Shown piece after piece: positions 26,702 to 36,998 of a DNA stretch of 64,000 nt. Position numbers and translations under genes: made by a program. Position 1 is the first letter of the stretch, and each line of letters opens with the position of its first letter. The notes under the pieces were generated by a model. It was given only the letters and a program-made list of their open reading frames with translations. It ran no database searches and was not told the origin of the DNA. This stretch comes from Porphyrobacter sp. IPPAS B-1204 (lineage in GTDB: Bacteria > Pseudomonadota > Alphaproteobacteria > Sphingomonadales > Sphingomonadaceae), in NCBI GenBank assembly GCA_003724185.1, contig RHGM01000004.1:123466-187465 (forward strand), written 5' to 3'.

Positions 26702-28029
26702 CGCATCTGACAGTCCATGAGTGGGGCCATGTCCGGTTCGGCGATCACGGCCTGACCCGGGACCACGCCCATGCGCTCCATGCGGCTGCCTGCGAGCACC
26801 CGCTGGCGCATGATGAGGCGACCAATATCCTCGTCCTCGGGCGCGACCGGATCATTGCCCGTCAGATGGTGGGGATGGTCTCGGCCAAAGGATGCAGCCT
26901 CGAAATCTTGCCCAAGGTCGATTCTGATGCCGGGGCAGAGGAGTGCGACGAGACCGTGCGCAGCCGCCTGGTGCGGATGCTGGATGTGGCGCTCGGGCTC
27001 GACCTCGATATCGGAGATGAAGCCGCCATTGCGCGGCAGAAAAGCACCCTGCTGGAAATCCTGATCGACGCCTTTGCCACCCGCCTGCTTGCCGAGGTGC
27101 GGCGCGGCCTGCCGCGCGCCTATATCCAGTGCGAAGAAGATCTACCGGCTTTGCGCGGCCGGCTTGATGTGACCCGCCAATTCACCCGCAATGCAGTGCG
27201 GCCCGACCGGCTTGCCTGCCGCTTCGATCAGCTTGAGGCTGATACGCCATTGATGCGGATCATGGCGGCGGCCACCGTATTCCTCGCCCGCCATACCCGC
27301 TCCCTCGGCACCCGGCGCAAGCTTGACGAGCTGCGACACGCCCTGGCTGACATCCCGCTGATGCCGATCACGCGGCTGCCATGGCAGGCAGTGCGGATCG
27401 ATCGCACCAACCGGCGCTGGGAGGCGCTCTTCCGGCTCGCCCGGCTGCTGCTCCAGCGTGACTGGCAAGCGACCCACCATCAGGCCAAGGCCCCCGAGGG
27501 CCTCACGCTGCTGTTCCCGATGAACGACCTGTTCGAGAAATATGTCGCGGTGCTGCTGCGCCGGGCGCTGGCGGGCAGCGACATCGAAGTGCTCGACCAG
27601 GGCGGTCATCGCGCATGCCTCGGCACCTTTACAGGCCAACACCTCGAAAACGGCGAGGTATTCCGCACCAAGCCTGACATCATCCTGCGGCGCGGCCGCG
27701 AAATCATGGCCATCATCGATACCAAGTGGAAAAAGCTCAGCCCCGACCCGCTCGATCGCAAGCACGGGGTAAGCCAGGCCGACGTCTATCAGCTGATGGC
27801 CTATGCGCGGCTTTATCGAACGGCCGAGCTGATGCTGCTGTATCCCGGTAGGCCAGGGCAGGGGTGCGCTGAGCGCGCGCAGTTCGGCATGGCGGGCGGG
27901 AGCGAGCGTCTCAGGATCGCAACGGCGGATGTCTCCCTGGACGAGAAGGTTTTGATCGAGGCTCTCAGGACACTGGTGATGGAGCCCTCGGTCGCCGATG
28001 CGGTCCCATTACTTCTGGCAACAGAATAG
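26698..28029 (+). CDS. McrC-like nuclease subunit
   Basis: 443 aa. The N-terminal half is the McrC beta-barrel/helical part that binds the McrB ring (about residues 40-250, ILPKVDSDAG, FDQLEADTPLMRI). The C-terminal PD-(D/E)XK nuclease has FRTKPDIILRR (Asp327) and AIIDTKWKKL (Asp341, Lys343), the usual D...DTK of McrC. The GTG start overlaps the preceding stop codon. With the McrB-like protein it should cleave DNA carrying modified bases. Confidence 0.88.
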   Translation: MTHLTVHEWGHVRFGDHGLTRDHAHALHAAACEHPLAHDEATNILVLGRDRIIARQMVGMVSAKGCSLEILPKVDSDAGAEECDETVRSRLVRMLDVALGLDLDIGDEAAIARQKSTLLEILIDAFATRLLAEVRRGLPRAYIQCEEDLPALRGRLDVTRQFTRNAVRPDRLACRFDQLEADTPLMRIMAAATVFLARHTRSLGTRRKLDELRHALADIPLMPITRLPWQAVRIDRTNRRWEALFRLARLLLQRDWQATHHQAKAPEGLTLLFPMNDLFEKYVAVLLRRALAGSDIEVLDQGGHRACLGTFTGQHLENGEVFRTKPDIILRRGREIMAIIDTKWKKLSPDPLDRKHGVSQADVYQLMAYARLYRTAELMLLYPGRPGQGCAERAQFGMAGGSERLRIATADVSLDEKVLIEALRTLVMEPSVADAVPLLLATE

Positions 28030-28038
28030 CGAGACGCA

Positions 28039-29016
28039 ATGCCACGCAACGCAAAACTCGATCGGCTACTTACCTTGGTCAAGGCGCTGGGAGAGAGCGC
28101 CGAAGGCCTTACTCTGGATGAGATGGCCGAGCTGATCGGCGCCAACCGCCGCACCGCCGAGCGGCTGCGCGATCTTATCCTCGTGCACTTCGATCTCGAG
28201 GAAAGCGTTGACGACCGCCACAAGCGCTTCCGCATTCCGGGCGCGTTGCCGCCGCCTTTCACCCAGCCCAATGTCGCCGAGATAGCCGCTCTGCAATCGC
28301 TTGCCGATAGGGCGCGCAAGGCGGGATCGGCGCAGGCCCCTCTGCTTGAAAGCCTGGTTGGCAAGGTGCAGGCAGGCCTGAGGCGGGAGGTCAAAAGCCG
28401 TATGGCACCCGACCTCGACCCGCTGGTGCGGCTTCAGCGCCACCATGTCCCAGCTGGCCCGATGATCGAACATGCGCCGGAAACCGTTGCGCAGATCCAG
28501 GGCGCGATGATGGGCGGGATGTGCCTTGAATTTGATTACCTTGCCGACGGTGCGCTAGAGCCGAAGTGGCGGCGCGTGATCCCGCTCGGCCTCATCCATG
28601 GGCCTGCGACCTACCTCATCGGCAAAATTCCCGGCCGCGATCTTGAGCCTGCACCCTATCGTCTCGATCGCATCACTGAAGCACGGGTGAGTAATCAACC
28701 GGGCGCGGCTGGCGAGGATTGGGACCTCGACCAGTGGATGAGCGCCAGTTTCGGCATCTGGCGCGAACAAGGGCACGACATCGTGCTGAGAGTTGCTCCG
28801 GAGAGCGCCGAACGTGCGCGTCGGTGGCGTTTTCACCCACAGCAGGTGATCGAACAGGATGGTGAAGACTTGGTGGTGCGATTTTGCTCCGGAGGCCTGC
28901 GCGAGATCGCAGAACACCTGTTCACGTGGGGTGGTGCGGTGCGGATCGAGGCCCCGGACGAACTTCGGACGGTAATGCGGGACAGACTGTCTGTAGCATC
29001 TCAGAGTGTCGTTTAG
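28039..29016 (+). CDS. WYL-domain transcriptional regulator
   Basis: 325 aa. N-terminal winged helix (about residues 1-75: LTLDEMAELIGANRRTAERL), then a WYL domain (about 155-235, with IPLGLIHGPATYLIG) and a C-terminal WCX-like part. WYL regulators bind nucleic-acid ligands and often repress phage-defense operons. It follows McrC after 9 bases and precedes the helicase operon by 70 bases, so it could control either block. The imperfect palindrome at 29056-29068 is a plausible operator. Confidence 0.85.
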   Translation: MPRNAKLDRLLTLVKALGESAEGLTLDEMAELIGANRRTAERLRDLILVHFDLEESVDDRHKRFRIPGALPPPFTQPNVAEIAALQSLADRARKAGSAQAPLLESLVGKVQAGLRREVKSRMAPDLDPLVRLQRHHVPAGPMIEHAPETVAQIQGAMMGGMCLEFDYLADGALEPKWRRVIPLGLIHGPATYLIGKIPGRDLEPAPYRLDRITEARVSNQPGAAGEDWDLDQWMSASFGIWREQGHDIVLRVAPESAERARRWRFHPQQVIEQDGEDLVVRFCSGGLREIAEHLFTWGGAVRIEAPDELRTVMRDRLSVASQSVV

Positions 29017-29040
29017 TTTTCCTAGATTAACCGCTGCAAT

Positions 29041-29070
29041 CCGCCCATCGGCGGCTATGATGGACATAAT
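29041..29070 (+). promoter_or_regulatory. Candidate promoter/operator of the helicase operon
   Basis: The gap before the helicase gene holds a CCGCC/GGCGG hairpin (29041-29054), a good -10-like TATGAT (29056-29061) without a clear -35, and an imperfect palindrome TATG-N5-CATA (29056-29068). AAGGGG then gives the ribosome site of the gene at 29086. The WYL regulator next door is the likely ligand-controlled binder; that is inference. Confidence 0.35.
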
Positions 29071-29085
29071 ACTCAAGGGGTTGCC

Positions 29086-32000
29086 ATGAACGTTTTCGAG
29101 CTCGATGCTGATCTGATCGCCAGATACGAGAAGTTCGCGCGTTCATTTACCTCGATCCGCGCACCAGACCTTCGAGAGCAAATTGACGCAGTTTATGAAG
29201 GTGGGAAGTTCTGGCCCGAGCCGCTGATCGGGCTCAATCCGGAGTTCAAGCGCGGACGCTCAGTTTCTGATTTAGCACGGCAAGGGGTTGTCGACCCGGA
29301 TCTTGAAGCTGTCTTTGCGCTCGGGTCTCCTCGCACACCTATCAGCTTGCATCTCCATCAAGAGCAGGCGTTGATGAAGGCGCTGCAAAACCGGAACTAC
29401 ATCGTCACGACCGGCACCGGGTCTGGCAAGTCGCTTTGCTTTTTCGTTCCGATCATCAATCGGATCCTCGCTGCGCGGCGTGCTGGCGAGCCGCGGCGGA
29501 CACGCGCGATTGTTATCTATCCGATGAACGCTCTGGCCAACTCGCAGCGTGAGGAGTTGGAAAAGTTCATCGAACACTGCGGTTTGGACACGAACCTAAA
29601 ACCGACCTTCGCGCGCTACACCGGTCAGGAGCAAGACAGCGAACGCAGGGCAGTGGCCGCCAATGCGCCGGACATCATCCTGACTAACTTCATGATGCTC
29701 GAGCTGCTGATGACGCGGCAGGATGAACTCGACCAGCAGGTTATCGAAAACATGAAAGGGCTCGAGTTTCTCGTTCTTGACGAGCTCCACACCTATCGCG
29801 GTCGCCAGGGCGCGGATGTTGCCATGCTTGTTCGCCGGGTGCGCGAACGCATGGGGTCCAACAAGATGCTGTGCGTCGGCACATCGGCCACGATGGCGTC
29901 GGGTGAGGAAGATGCAGGACGAAATGCGGTATCCAAGGTCGGAAGCACCTTGTTCGGAAGCCCTGTTTTGTCCGAGGATGTCATCACGGAAAGCCTTGTT
30001 AGGCGCACCGAGGGCTTGCCGTCAGACGCTGCCCTGCGTGCGGCCATCCTCGAGCCTGCCGAAGCTGCAACATTCGAAGAATTCGCTCGCGATCCGCTTG
30101 CCTGCTGGATCGAGATGAACATCGGGCTTGATGGCGGCGAAGTCCTGAAACGTGCGACCCCGCGCACGTTGACCGAGGCGGCGGACGCGCTTGCACAAGT
30201 GACGCAGCTAGAGCCGACGCAGTGCCGCGCCGCTATTGCTGAGCGACTGATCGCGATGAATGAATGTCGCAATGACCGTGATCAGGCCTTCATGGCTTTC
30301 AAAATTCATCGCTTTCTGTCGGGTGCAGGGACTGCGCATACAACGCTTGCGCCATCCGGTAGCCGCCGTGTTTCTCTGGTTGGCGAGAAGTTTGACCGAG
30401 AGGAGACCGAATCCCGGCTCTATCCCGTCTATTTCTGCCGGGACTGCGGTCAGGAAGTCCATAGCGTCTCGATCGACAACTGGGGCAGTGTCATCGCTCG
30501 TCCTATCGACGTCGCTCCTCGCCCTGACGCGACAGGCGAAGATATCGAACACGGCTTTCTCGTGCCTGATGCGAGCGGTGATCTCGAGTTTGCAGGCGAT
30601 GTCGAAGACTATCCCGCCAGTTGGCAGGAGACCACCGCAACGGGGCAGTTGCGTCTCAAGAATTCCCATCGCGGTAAACACGATGGCCGTCAGATGCGAC
30701 TTGGCCGGGATGGCCGGCATGACCAGGAAGGCCTGCTATGCTGGTTCTTCCCCGGCCAATTTCGGTTCTGCCCGCACTGTAAGACCCAGCCTGCGCCGCA
30801 AGCACGCGATATCAACAAGCTGGCAGGACTTTCGGCAGAAGGTAGAAGCTCTGCGACGACCTTAATCACTACAGCAGCGCTCGACTGGATGGAACGGGCT
30901 GAGCAACCGGTCGAGATTCATCGCCGCAAACTGCTCGGTTTTACCGATAATCGGCAGGACGCCGCCCTCCAGTCAGGCCATTTCAACGACTTCATCTTCG
31001 TAACATTGCTGCGCGGCGCCATGCTGCAGGCGGTGCGATCAGCGGGGGAAGATGGCCTCTCTCATGAGGAGTTCGGAAACGCGCTCCGAAAAGCGTTAGG
31101 TTTCGATCCTGATCTGCGGGAGCGCCGGACGGAATGGATGCTCGATCCCGACCCGGTGAGTTTCTCCGCAATCGATGAAGCCAAGAAGTCGATCAACAGG
31201 GTGCTTGCGCACCGGCTTTGGAATGACCTGCGCAGAGGCTGGCGCTTTACCAACCCGAATCTCGACCAGCTTGATCTCATCAGGATCGTCTATCCCGGAA
31301 TTCGGATGTTGGCCCAGGATCAGGCGACATGCTCGGGCGCACATCGCGAACGCATGAGCGAGACCGAAGAGCGCGGCTTCTCGATCTTGTCGCAAGTTCC
31401 GGCGGGCAAGCGCGAGAAGATGTTCCGTCTGCTGTTTGATCATATGCGCCAGGGCTTGGCTATCGCAGTCGATGCGCTCGATCCGAACGAGCTTGAATCG
31501 GTGTCGATCAAGTCGCGCCAGTTCCTCAAGGACCCGTGGGCTATTTCGCAGGAGGAACAGAACCACGACCTCAGCGCGCAGACAGCGCTGGTCGTGGGCA
31601 CGCAAGGCAGCAAGTATGACCGAATCGTCCGTGTTTCAGCACGCGGTGGTTTGGCGAGGACGATCGCGGCTGAGGTCGGTGACCTGCCCCTTGTTGATCG
31701 CGAGCCACTTATTGAAGCGATGCTCCTCGCAGCTGCGCGGCATCAGATGGCGCGGGAGTTTGCAGCCGGTCAGCTCTTGGGTTGGCGGCTTGCGCCCGGC
31801 GCGCTGCGGATCATACCGGGTGAGGGGCAACCGAAGACGGGGCAGGACAACAAGTTCTTCACCGAGCTCTACTCTGACGTTGCGGTGCGGCTTGCTGCAC
31901 CCGGCGGGTTGCCTCTGGCCTTCGAAGCGCGCGAGCACACTGCACAGGTCGAGTCCTTGCTCCGCGAGATGCGCGAATGTCGTTTTCGCTTCGGGGACAG

Positions 32001-34200
32001 CGACAAGCAGCGCATGGCCGAGATCGCCAGCGATGCCAAAGTGGTCGCAGAGAAGCGGGATTTCCTGCCGCTGCTCTACTGCTCGCCAACCATGGAGCTT
32101 GGCGTCGATATCTCCCAGCTCAACGTCGTCTATCTGCGCAACGCGCCCCCGACCCCGGCCAATTACGCCCAGCGTGCCGGGCGGGCGGGACGAAGCGGCC
32201 AAGCCGCTCTGATCGTCACCTACTGCGCCGCCCAGAGCCCTCACGATCAATACTATTTCGAGCGTCGGACCGATCTCGTTGCTGGGATCGTCAAGGCGCC
32301 CGCGATCGATCTGGTCAACCCGGACCTGCTGGCCTCGCATGTCAATGCTGAATGGCTTGCCGCTGCGCAGGAAGGCCTTGGCAAATCGATCCCCGAAAAC
32401 CTCGATATGGATGATGAGGCTTTGCCGGTCTCTTCACGGCTGATCTCGGCATTCGCGACAGCGACGAGTGATTTGGAGGCGCGCGAGCGGGCGGTCAGGA
32501 TCGTCGGTTCGGCGCTGCCGGCAGAAGGTTCTTCAATGATCGGCAGCCCCGAGGATTTCGTTATGGCCCGGTGGAACGGTGCGGGCTCGGCAATAAATAG
32601 CGCCTTCGGGCGCTGGCGCACGCTCTATCGATCAGCAAACGAAGAGCGCCGGGAAGCATCGGCGATTGCTGATCGCCCGGGCCTTTCGGTTCAGGAACGC
32701 AAGGATGCCCGCTCGCGCTATGTGGCGGCCGACAAACAGGTCGAACTTTTGGCCAAGGGTGTCTCATCAGCAAGTTCGGACTTCTACGCCTATCGTTACT
32801 TGGCGACCGAAGGCTTCCTGCCCGGCTATAACTTTCCGCGGCTTCCGCTCTATGCCTTCGTCGACAGTGACCGTGGATCGGCAGTGCTGCAGCGACCGCG
32901 CTTTCTTGCCATCGCCGAGTTCGGGCCGAACAGCCTCGTCTATCACGAGGGCAAGGCGTTCAGCTGCAACCGCGCCAAGCTTCCTGCTGGCACTCGAGGT
33001 AACGACAACAAGCTCATCACGTCGACGATGCGCTGCTGCCACGCCTGCGGTGCCGCTCATAGCAGCGAGACCATCGAACGGTGCATCGTGTGTCATGAGC
33101 CGCTCACCGAAGAAGGGCGGCTGTCCAAGCTTTATCGGATTGAGAATGTCGATGCGGCCCCGAGGTCTCGCATCACGGCGAACGACGAGGACCGCCAACG
33201 CCGCGGTTTCGATCTGAGGACAATCTTCGAGTGGGATCCGGTTCGCCAAGAAAGCCTGATGCTGAAGACGTCGGACGGACCGTTGGCGGCGTTGCGTTAT
33301 GGGCCGCAGACCAAGCTTTCTCGTGTGAACCTCGGCTTGCGGCGTCGGGCTCATAAGGAACATACAGGTTTCGATATCGACACGATCTCGGGCCGCTGGC
33401 TCAAGAATGAGGCGCAGGGTGAGGACGAGGGCTACGTCGACAATAGCGCCAAGCGCCAATCCATCGTGCCCGTCGTCGAAGACACCAAGAACGCGCTACT
33501 GCTAAAGTTCGATCATCTGATCGGGCTCGACAACAATCAAATGGCAACACTGCAGCATGCGCTTGTTCGCGCCATCGAAGCCGAGCACGTGCTGGAAGCG
33601 GGCGAGCTTCTGGGCGAACCCCTGCCGACCAAGGACAACCGCAAAGCGATCCTATTCTATGAAGCCTCGGAAGGCGGTGCTGGCGTTCTGAAGCGGTTGA
33701 TGGATGGGTCCGAACATTGGCGTCGCCTCGCCGAGGTCGCGCTCGATTTGATGCATTACCGTCTCGATGCGGGCAGGCCCGTCGAAAAAGATGATGCCTG
33801 TGTTGCCGGCTGCTATCGCTGCGTCCTGTCCTACTACAACCAGCCAGATCATGAGATGATCGACCGGCGTGACGAAGCGGTGCTTGATGTGCTTGTCGGG
33901 CTCGCCGCGTGCGAGAGGGACTGGCCTGCGGGCGGACCTGCTGGCGCCGACCCCCAATCTGATCCTTGGCTTGCGGCCTTCGCCAGCTGGGGTTTCCCGG
34001 CGCCGTCGAGCCAGACCATAGCGGGCATCGAGTATGCATTGGTCTGGCCCGGCCACATGGTGATGGCGGTTACGCAGTCCCCATCAGCCGCCCTTCGTGA
34101 TCGCTGCGCAGAGCTCGGCCGCGAACTGATTGTCCTGCCTGATGAACCCGGCGCCACCCCGCCGTCAGATCTGGCGAACGCATTGGGAGTTCCTGCATGA
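29086..34200 (+). CDS. Large superfamily 2 helicase with C-terminal DUF1998
   Basis: 1704 aa. Helicase motifs: LHLHQEQAL with TTGTGSGKS (Walker A, residues 108-116), VIYPMNALA, LVLDELHTYRGRQGAD, GTSATMAS, and in the second RecA lobe MELGVDISQLNVVYL plus YAQRAGRAGRSGQA. Cysteine pairs in YFCRDCGQE, FRFCPHCK and CCHACG...CIVCHE suggest zinc ribbons. The C-terminus has the DUF1998 segment FYEASEGGAGVL and a Cys cluster (CVAGCYRCVLSYYN). This is the architecture of DruE/MrfA-like helicases, or of DISARM DrmA and DrmB fused in one chain. It starts an operon of overlapping genes. Confidence 0.88.
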   Translation: MNVFELDADLIARYEKFARSFTSIRAPDLREQIDAVYEGGKFWPEPLIGLNPEFKRGRSVSDLARQGVVDPDLEAVFALGSPRTPISLHLHQEQALMKALQNRNYIVTTGTGSGKSLCFFVPIINRILAARRAGEPRRTRAIVIYPMNALANSQREELEKFIEHCGLDTNLKPTFARYTGQEQDSERRAVAANAPDIILTNFMMLELLMTRQDELDQQVIENMKGLEFLVLDELHTYRGRQGADVAMLVRRVRERMGSNKMLCVGTSATMASGEEDAGRNAVSKVGSTLFGSPVLSEDVITESLVRRTEGLPSDAALRAAILEPAEAATFEEFARDPLACWIEMNIGLDGGEVLKRATPRTLTEAADALAQVTQLEPTQCRAAIAERLIAMNECRNDRDQAFMAFKIHRFLSGAGTAHTTLAPSGSRRVSLVGEKFDREETESRLYPVYFCRDCGQEVHSVSIDNWGSVIARPIDVAPRPDATGEDIEHGFLVPDASGDLEFAGDVEDYPASWQETTATGQLRLKNSHRGKHDGRQMRLGRDGRHDQEGLLCWFFPGQFRFCPHCKTQPAPQARDINKLAGLSAEGRSSATTLITTAALDWMERAEQPVEIHRRKLLGFTDNRQDAALQSGHFNDFIFVTLLRGAMLQAVRSAGEDGLSHEEFGNALRKALGFDPDLRERRTEWMLDPDPVSFSAIDEAKKSINRVLAHRLWNDLRRGWRFTNPNLDQLDLIRIVYPGIRMLAQDQATCSGAHRERMSETEERGFSILSQVPAGKREKMFRLLFDHMRQGLAIAVDALDPNELESVSIKSRQFLKDPWAISQEEQNHDLSAQTALVVGTQGSKYDRIVRVSARGGLARTIAAEVGDLPLVDREPLIEAMLLAAARHQMAREFAAGQLLGWRLAPGALRIIPGEGQPKTGQDNKFFTELYSDVAVRLAAPGGLPLAFEAREHTAQVESLLREMRECRFRFGDSDKQRMAEIASDAKVVAEKRDFLPLLYCSPTMELGVDISQLNVVYLRNAPPTPANYAQRAGRAGRSGQAALIVTYCAAQSPHDQYYFERRTDLVAGIVKAPAIDLVNPDLLASHVNAEWLAAAQEGLGKSIPENLDMDDEALPVSSRLISAFATATSDLEARERAVRIVGSALPAEGSSMIGSPEDFVMARWNGAGSAINSAFGRWRTLYRSANEERREASAIADRPGLSVQERKDARSRYVAADKQVELLAKGVSSASSDFYAYRYLATEGFLPGYNFPRLPLYAFVDSDRGSAVLQRPRFLAIAEFGPNSLVYHEGKAFSCNRAKLPAGTRGNDNKLITSTMRCCHACGAAHSSETIERCIVCHEPLTEEGRLSKLYRIENVDAAPRSRITANDEDRQRRGFDLRTIFEWDPVRQESLMLKTSDGPLAALRYGPQTKLSRVNLGLRRRAHKEHTGFDIDTISGRWLKNEAQGEDEGYVDNSAKRQSIVPVVEDTKNALLLKFDHLIGLDNNQMATLQHALVRAIEAEHVLEAGELLGEPLPTKDNRKAILFYEASEGGAGVLKRLMDGSEHWRRLAEVALDLMHYRLDAGRPVEKDDACVAGCYRCVLSYYNQPDHEMIDRRDEAVLDVLVGLAACERDWPAGGPAGADPQSDPWLAAFASWGFPAPSSQTIAGIEYALVWPGHMVMAVTQSPSAALRDRCAELGRELIVLPDEPGATPPSDLANALGVPA

Positions 34201-36998
34201 CAACCGTTTCCGTTGCTCCCGGCCAGCTCCAGATCGGAGACCTGGTGCATGCCCGGGGACGCGAGTGGATCGTGCTGGCAAAGCCGTCGGATGGCCTTCT
34301 CCGGGTTCGGCCTCTGTCGGGCTCCGAGGACGATGCGATCCTCATTGCCCCGAGGCTGGAACGCGAGCCCGTGCGTGAGGCGAGCTTTGATCTGCCCAAC
34401 GCGGCGCAGCTGGACACGCAGGATGCCGCACGGCTGCTGACCGATGCTCTGCGGCTCTCCTTGCGACGGGGGGCGGGGCCATTCCGCAGCGCGGCCCATC
34501 TGGGCGTCGAACCGCGTGCCTATCAGCTTGTGCCGCTGCTCATGGCTTTGCGGCTCGAGGTTAAGCGGATGCTGATCGCCGACGATGTCGGCATCGGGAA
34601 GACGATCGAAGCCGGCATGATCCTTCGTGAGATGCTGGACCGCGGGGAGATCGACAGCTTCACGGTCCTGTGCCCGCCGCATCTGGTCGATCAATGGGTG
34701 GGCGAACTCGCCCAGAAATTCGACATCGATGCTGTGGCCGTCACCTCTGCTCGGGCGCGCTCGCTGGAGCAGGGTATTGCTCTTGGCGACACGATCTTCG
34801 GCGTTCATCCCTTCACGGTCGTGAGCCTTGACTACATCAAGGCCGATAGCCGCCGTGAAGGCTTTGCGCAGGCGTGTCCGAAGTTCGTGATCGTCGATGA
34901 GGCGCATAGCTGCGTCGGCGGCAGTGAGAAGGGCACCCAGCAGCGCTTCTCCTTGTTGCAACGCCTCGTCGAGGATGAGGCCCGCCACATGCTCCTGCTG
35001 ACCGCGACGCCCCACAGTGGCAATCAAGATGCATATGCCCGCCTGCTGAGCCTTCTCCACCCAGACCTGTCGCGTGCGCCCGATACCCTCGATGCCAACG
35101 CTTTGGAACGGTATCGGCGGCGGCTTGCTCAGCATTTTGTCCAGCGCCGTCGCTCTGATATTTCCGACAAGTGGGGCGAAAGCGATTCCTTTGCCGAACC
35201 CATGAAAGCTGACGCTCCCTATAGTCTGACGGGCGATTTTCAGGTCTTTCAGGAAGATGTCCTCGAATATTGCCTCGGTGTGGCAACAAGGGCTGATGGT
35301 GCACAAGCTCGCCGTCTGGCCTTTTGGGGCACGCTCGCCCTGATGCGCTGTGTCGGCTCGTCCCCTGCTGCTGCGTTGAGTGCATTGCGAAATCGGCTGT
35401 CTGGCATGGCCGATGAGGGTCTACTTGGGCCTGTCCTTTTCGACGACGATGACGATGAGTTTGCCGATACCGATATCGAGCCGGCGACCGCCGGAGACAA
35501 CGAAGAGATCGCCAAACTTCGCCAACTGATCGCCAAAGCCGAGGATCTGTCTTCCCGTTTTGCCGATGATCCCAAGCTTCGCGAGCTCGTGGTGCAGGTC
35601 AAAGACCTGACAGGGAGCAAGGAAGCCCGCCCGGTCATCTTCTGCCGCTTCATTGCAACGGCTGAAGCCGTGGGCCAGGCGCTGCGGGGCAAGTTCAAGT
35701 CGCACACCGTTGAGGTGGTGACCGGCCGCCTGACGCCTGAGGAACGGCGTGAGCGGGTCGAGGCACTAGAGGATCATCCCAATCGCATCCTCGTTGCGAC
35801 GGACTGCTTGTCAGAGGGGATCAACCTCCAATCGCTGTTTAATGCAGTGATCCATTACGATCTCAACTGGAACCCAACGCGCCACCAGCAGCGCGATGGC
35901 CGCGTCGACCGTTTCGGTCAGCAGGCAGAGCACGTCTGGTCTGTCATGATGTTCGGCGCGAACTCGATCATCGATGGCGCGGTGATCAAGGTCATCACCG
36001 AGAAGATGAAGCGGATCCAAAAGGAAACCGGTGTTGTCGTCCCGGTGCCCGAGGACTCATCGAGCGTTTCCAACGCGCTCATGCAGGCGATGCTGCTGCA
36101 CTCCAGCAAACCGCGCGCACAGGGCATGTTTGATTTCGGCGATGCCGAGGCCAAGCTCGAGACGCAGTGGCGCAATGCTCAGGAAAACGCTCACAAGACG
36201 CAGACCCGCTACGCGCAGACCGCCCTTAAGCCCGAGGAAGTGCTCCCTGAATGGCACAAGCTGCGCGATCTGCTCGGAGGGCCGGACGAGGTTGAGCGGT
36301 TCACCCGCCGTGCGCTGGCACGCCTCGATGTGCCGCTGGGGCAGCAAGGCAAGCATTGGCGCGTGCGCTATGATGATTTGCCGCAACAGCTGCGCGAGAA
36401 GCTCGCAACGCGCGGCCTCAATGGCACCCGCATCATCGGCTTCCGTGACAAGTTGCCGCCTGACGTCGCCCAAGTCGGCCGCACCCATCCGCTGGTGGCA
36501 ACACTCGCTGGGACCATGGCTGAGGGCGCGCTCGATCCCAATGGTGTCGAAGGCAAGGCAACCTTGGGGCGAACCGGCGTCTGGATGACCCGCGGGGTCG
36601 ATAAACTGACGGTCCTCCTGGCTCTGCGGCTGCGCTTCAAGCTGGTCACCAGCGGCCGCCGCACTCTGCTCGCCGAAGAAGCGACCGGCATTGCCTTTGG
36701 CCCGCAGTCCAATCAGCCCATCGCGATTGGCGCCGAGGCGCTGGCGCTGCTGGAGCACGAAGCCACCCGCAGTATCGAGCCGCCCGCAAACCAGCGCCAG
36801 ATCGACCTCGCGCTGGCGCGCCACGCCGATTTCCAACCCGCAATCGCCGCCTATGCCGCCGAACGCGCCGCTGCCCTGTCCCACGATCACGAACGCGTCA
36901 AAGCCGCCACCCGCGGCGAGGGCGTCACCACCACCGTCGAGCCGGTCCTGCCCGCCGATGTCATCGGCCTCTATGTCCTCGTGCCGGAGGCTAACTGA
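34197..36998 (+). CDS. SNF2-family helicase/ATPase (DrmD-like)
   Basis: 933 aa. SNF2 motifs: LIADDVGIGKTIEAG (residues 127-141), LCPPHLVDQW, IVDEAHSC (DEAH 234-237), LLTATPHSG; the second lobe has VIFCRFIATAE, LVATDCLSEGINLQ and HQQRDGRVDRFGQ. The C-terminal third is unassigned. The ATG overlaps the stop of the helicase-DUF1998 gene (ATGA), and the stop overlaps the start of the methylase (TGATG). Size and place next to an adenine methylase match DrmD of class 1 DISARM and the ATPase of Hma-type loci. Confidence 0.87.
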   Translation: MTTVSVAPGQLQIGDLVHARGREWIVLAKPSDGLLRVRPLSGSEDDAILIAPRLEREPVREASFDLPNAAQLDTQDAARLLTDALRLSLRRGAGPFRSAAHLGVEPRAYQLVPLLMALRLEVKRMLIADDVGIGKTIEAGMILREMLDRGEIDSFTVLCPPHLVDQWVGELAQKFDIDAVAVTSARARSLEQGIALGDTIFGVHPFTVVSLDYIKADSRREGFAQACPKFVIVDEAHSCVGGSEKGTQQRFSLLQRLVEDEARHMLLLTATPHSGNQDAYARLLSLLHPDLSRAPDTLDANALERYRRRLAQHFVQRRRSDISDKWGESDSFAEPMKADAPYSLTGDFQVFQEDVLEYCLGVATRADGAQARRLAFWGTLALMRCVGSSPAAALSALRNRLSGMADEGLLGPVLFDDDDDEFADTDIEPATAGDNEEIAKLRQLIAKAEDLSSRFADDPKLRELVVQVKDLTGSKEARPVIFCRFIATAEAVGQALRGKFKSHTVEVVTGRLTPEERRERVEALEDHPNRILVATDCLSEGINLQSLFNAVIHYDLNWNPTRHQQRDGRVDRFGQQAEHVWSVMMFGANSIIDGAVIKVITEKMKRIQKETGVVVPVPEDSSSVSNALMQAMLLHSSKPRAQGMFDFGDAEAKLETQWRNAQENAHKTQTRYAQTALKPEEVLPEWHKLRDLLGGPDEVERFTRRALARLDVPLGQQGKHWRVRYDDLPQQLREKLATRGLNGTRIIGFRDKLPPDVAQVGRTHPLVATLAGTMAEGALDPNGVEGKATLGRTGVWMTRGVDKLTVLLALRLRFKLVTSGRRTLLAEEATGIAFGPQSNQPIAIGAEALALLEHEATRSIEPPANQRQIDLALARHADFQPAIAAYAAERAAALSHDHERVKAATRGEGVTTTVEPVLPADVIGLYVLVPEAN

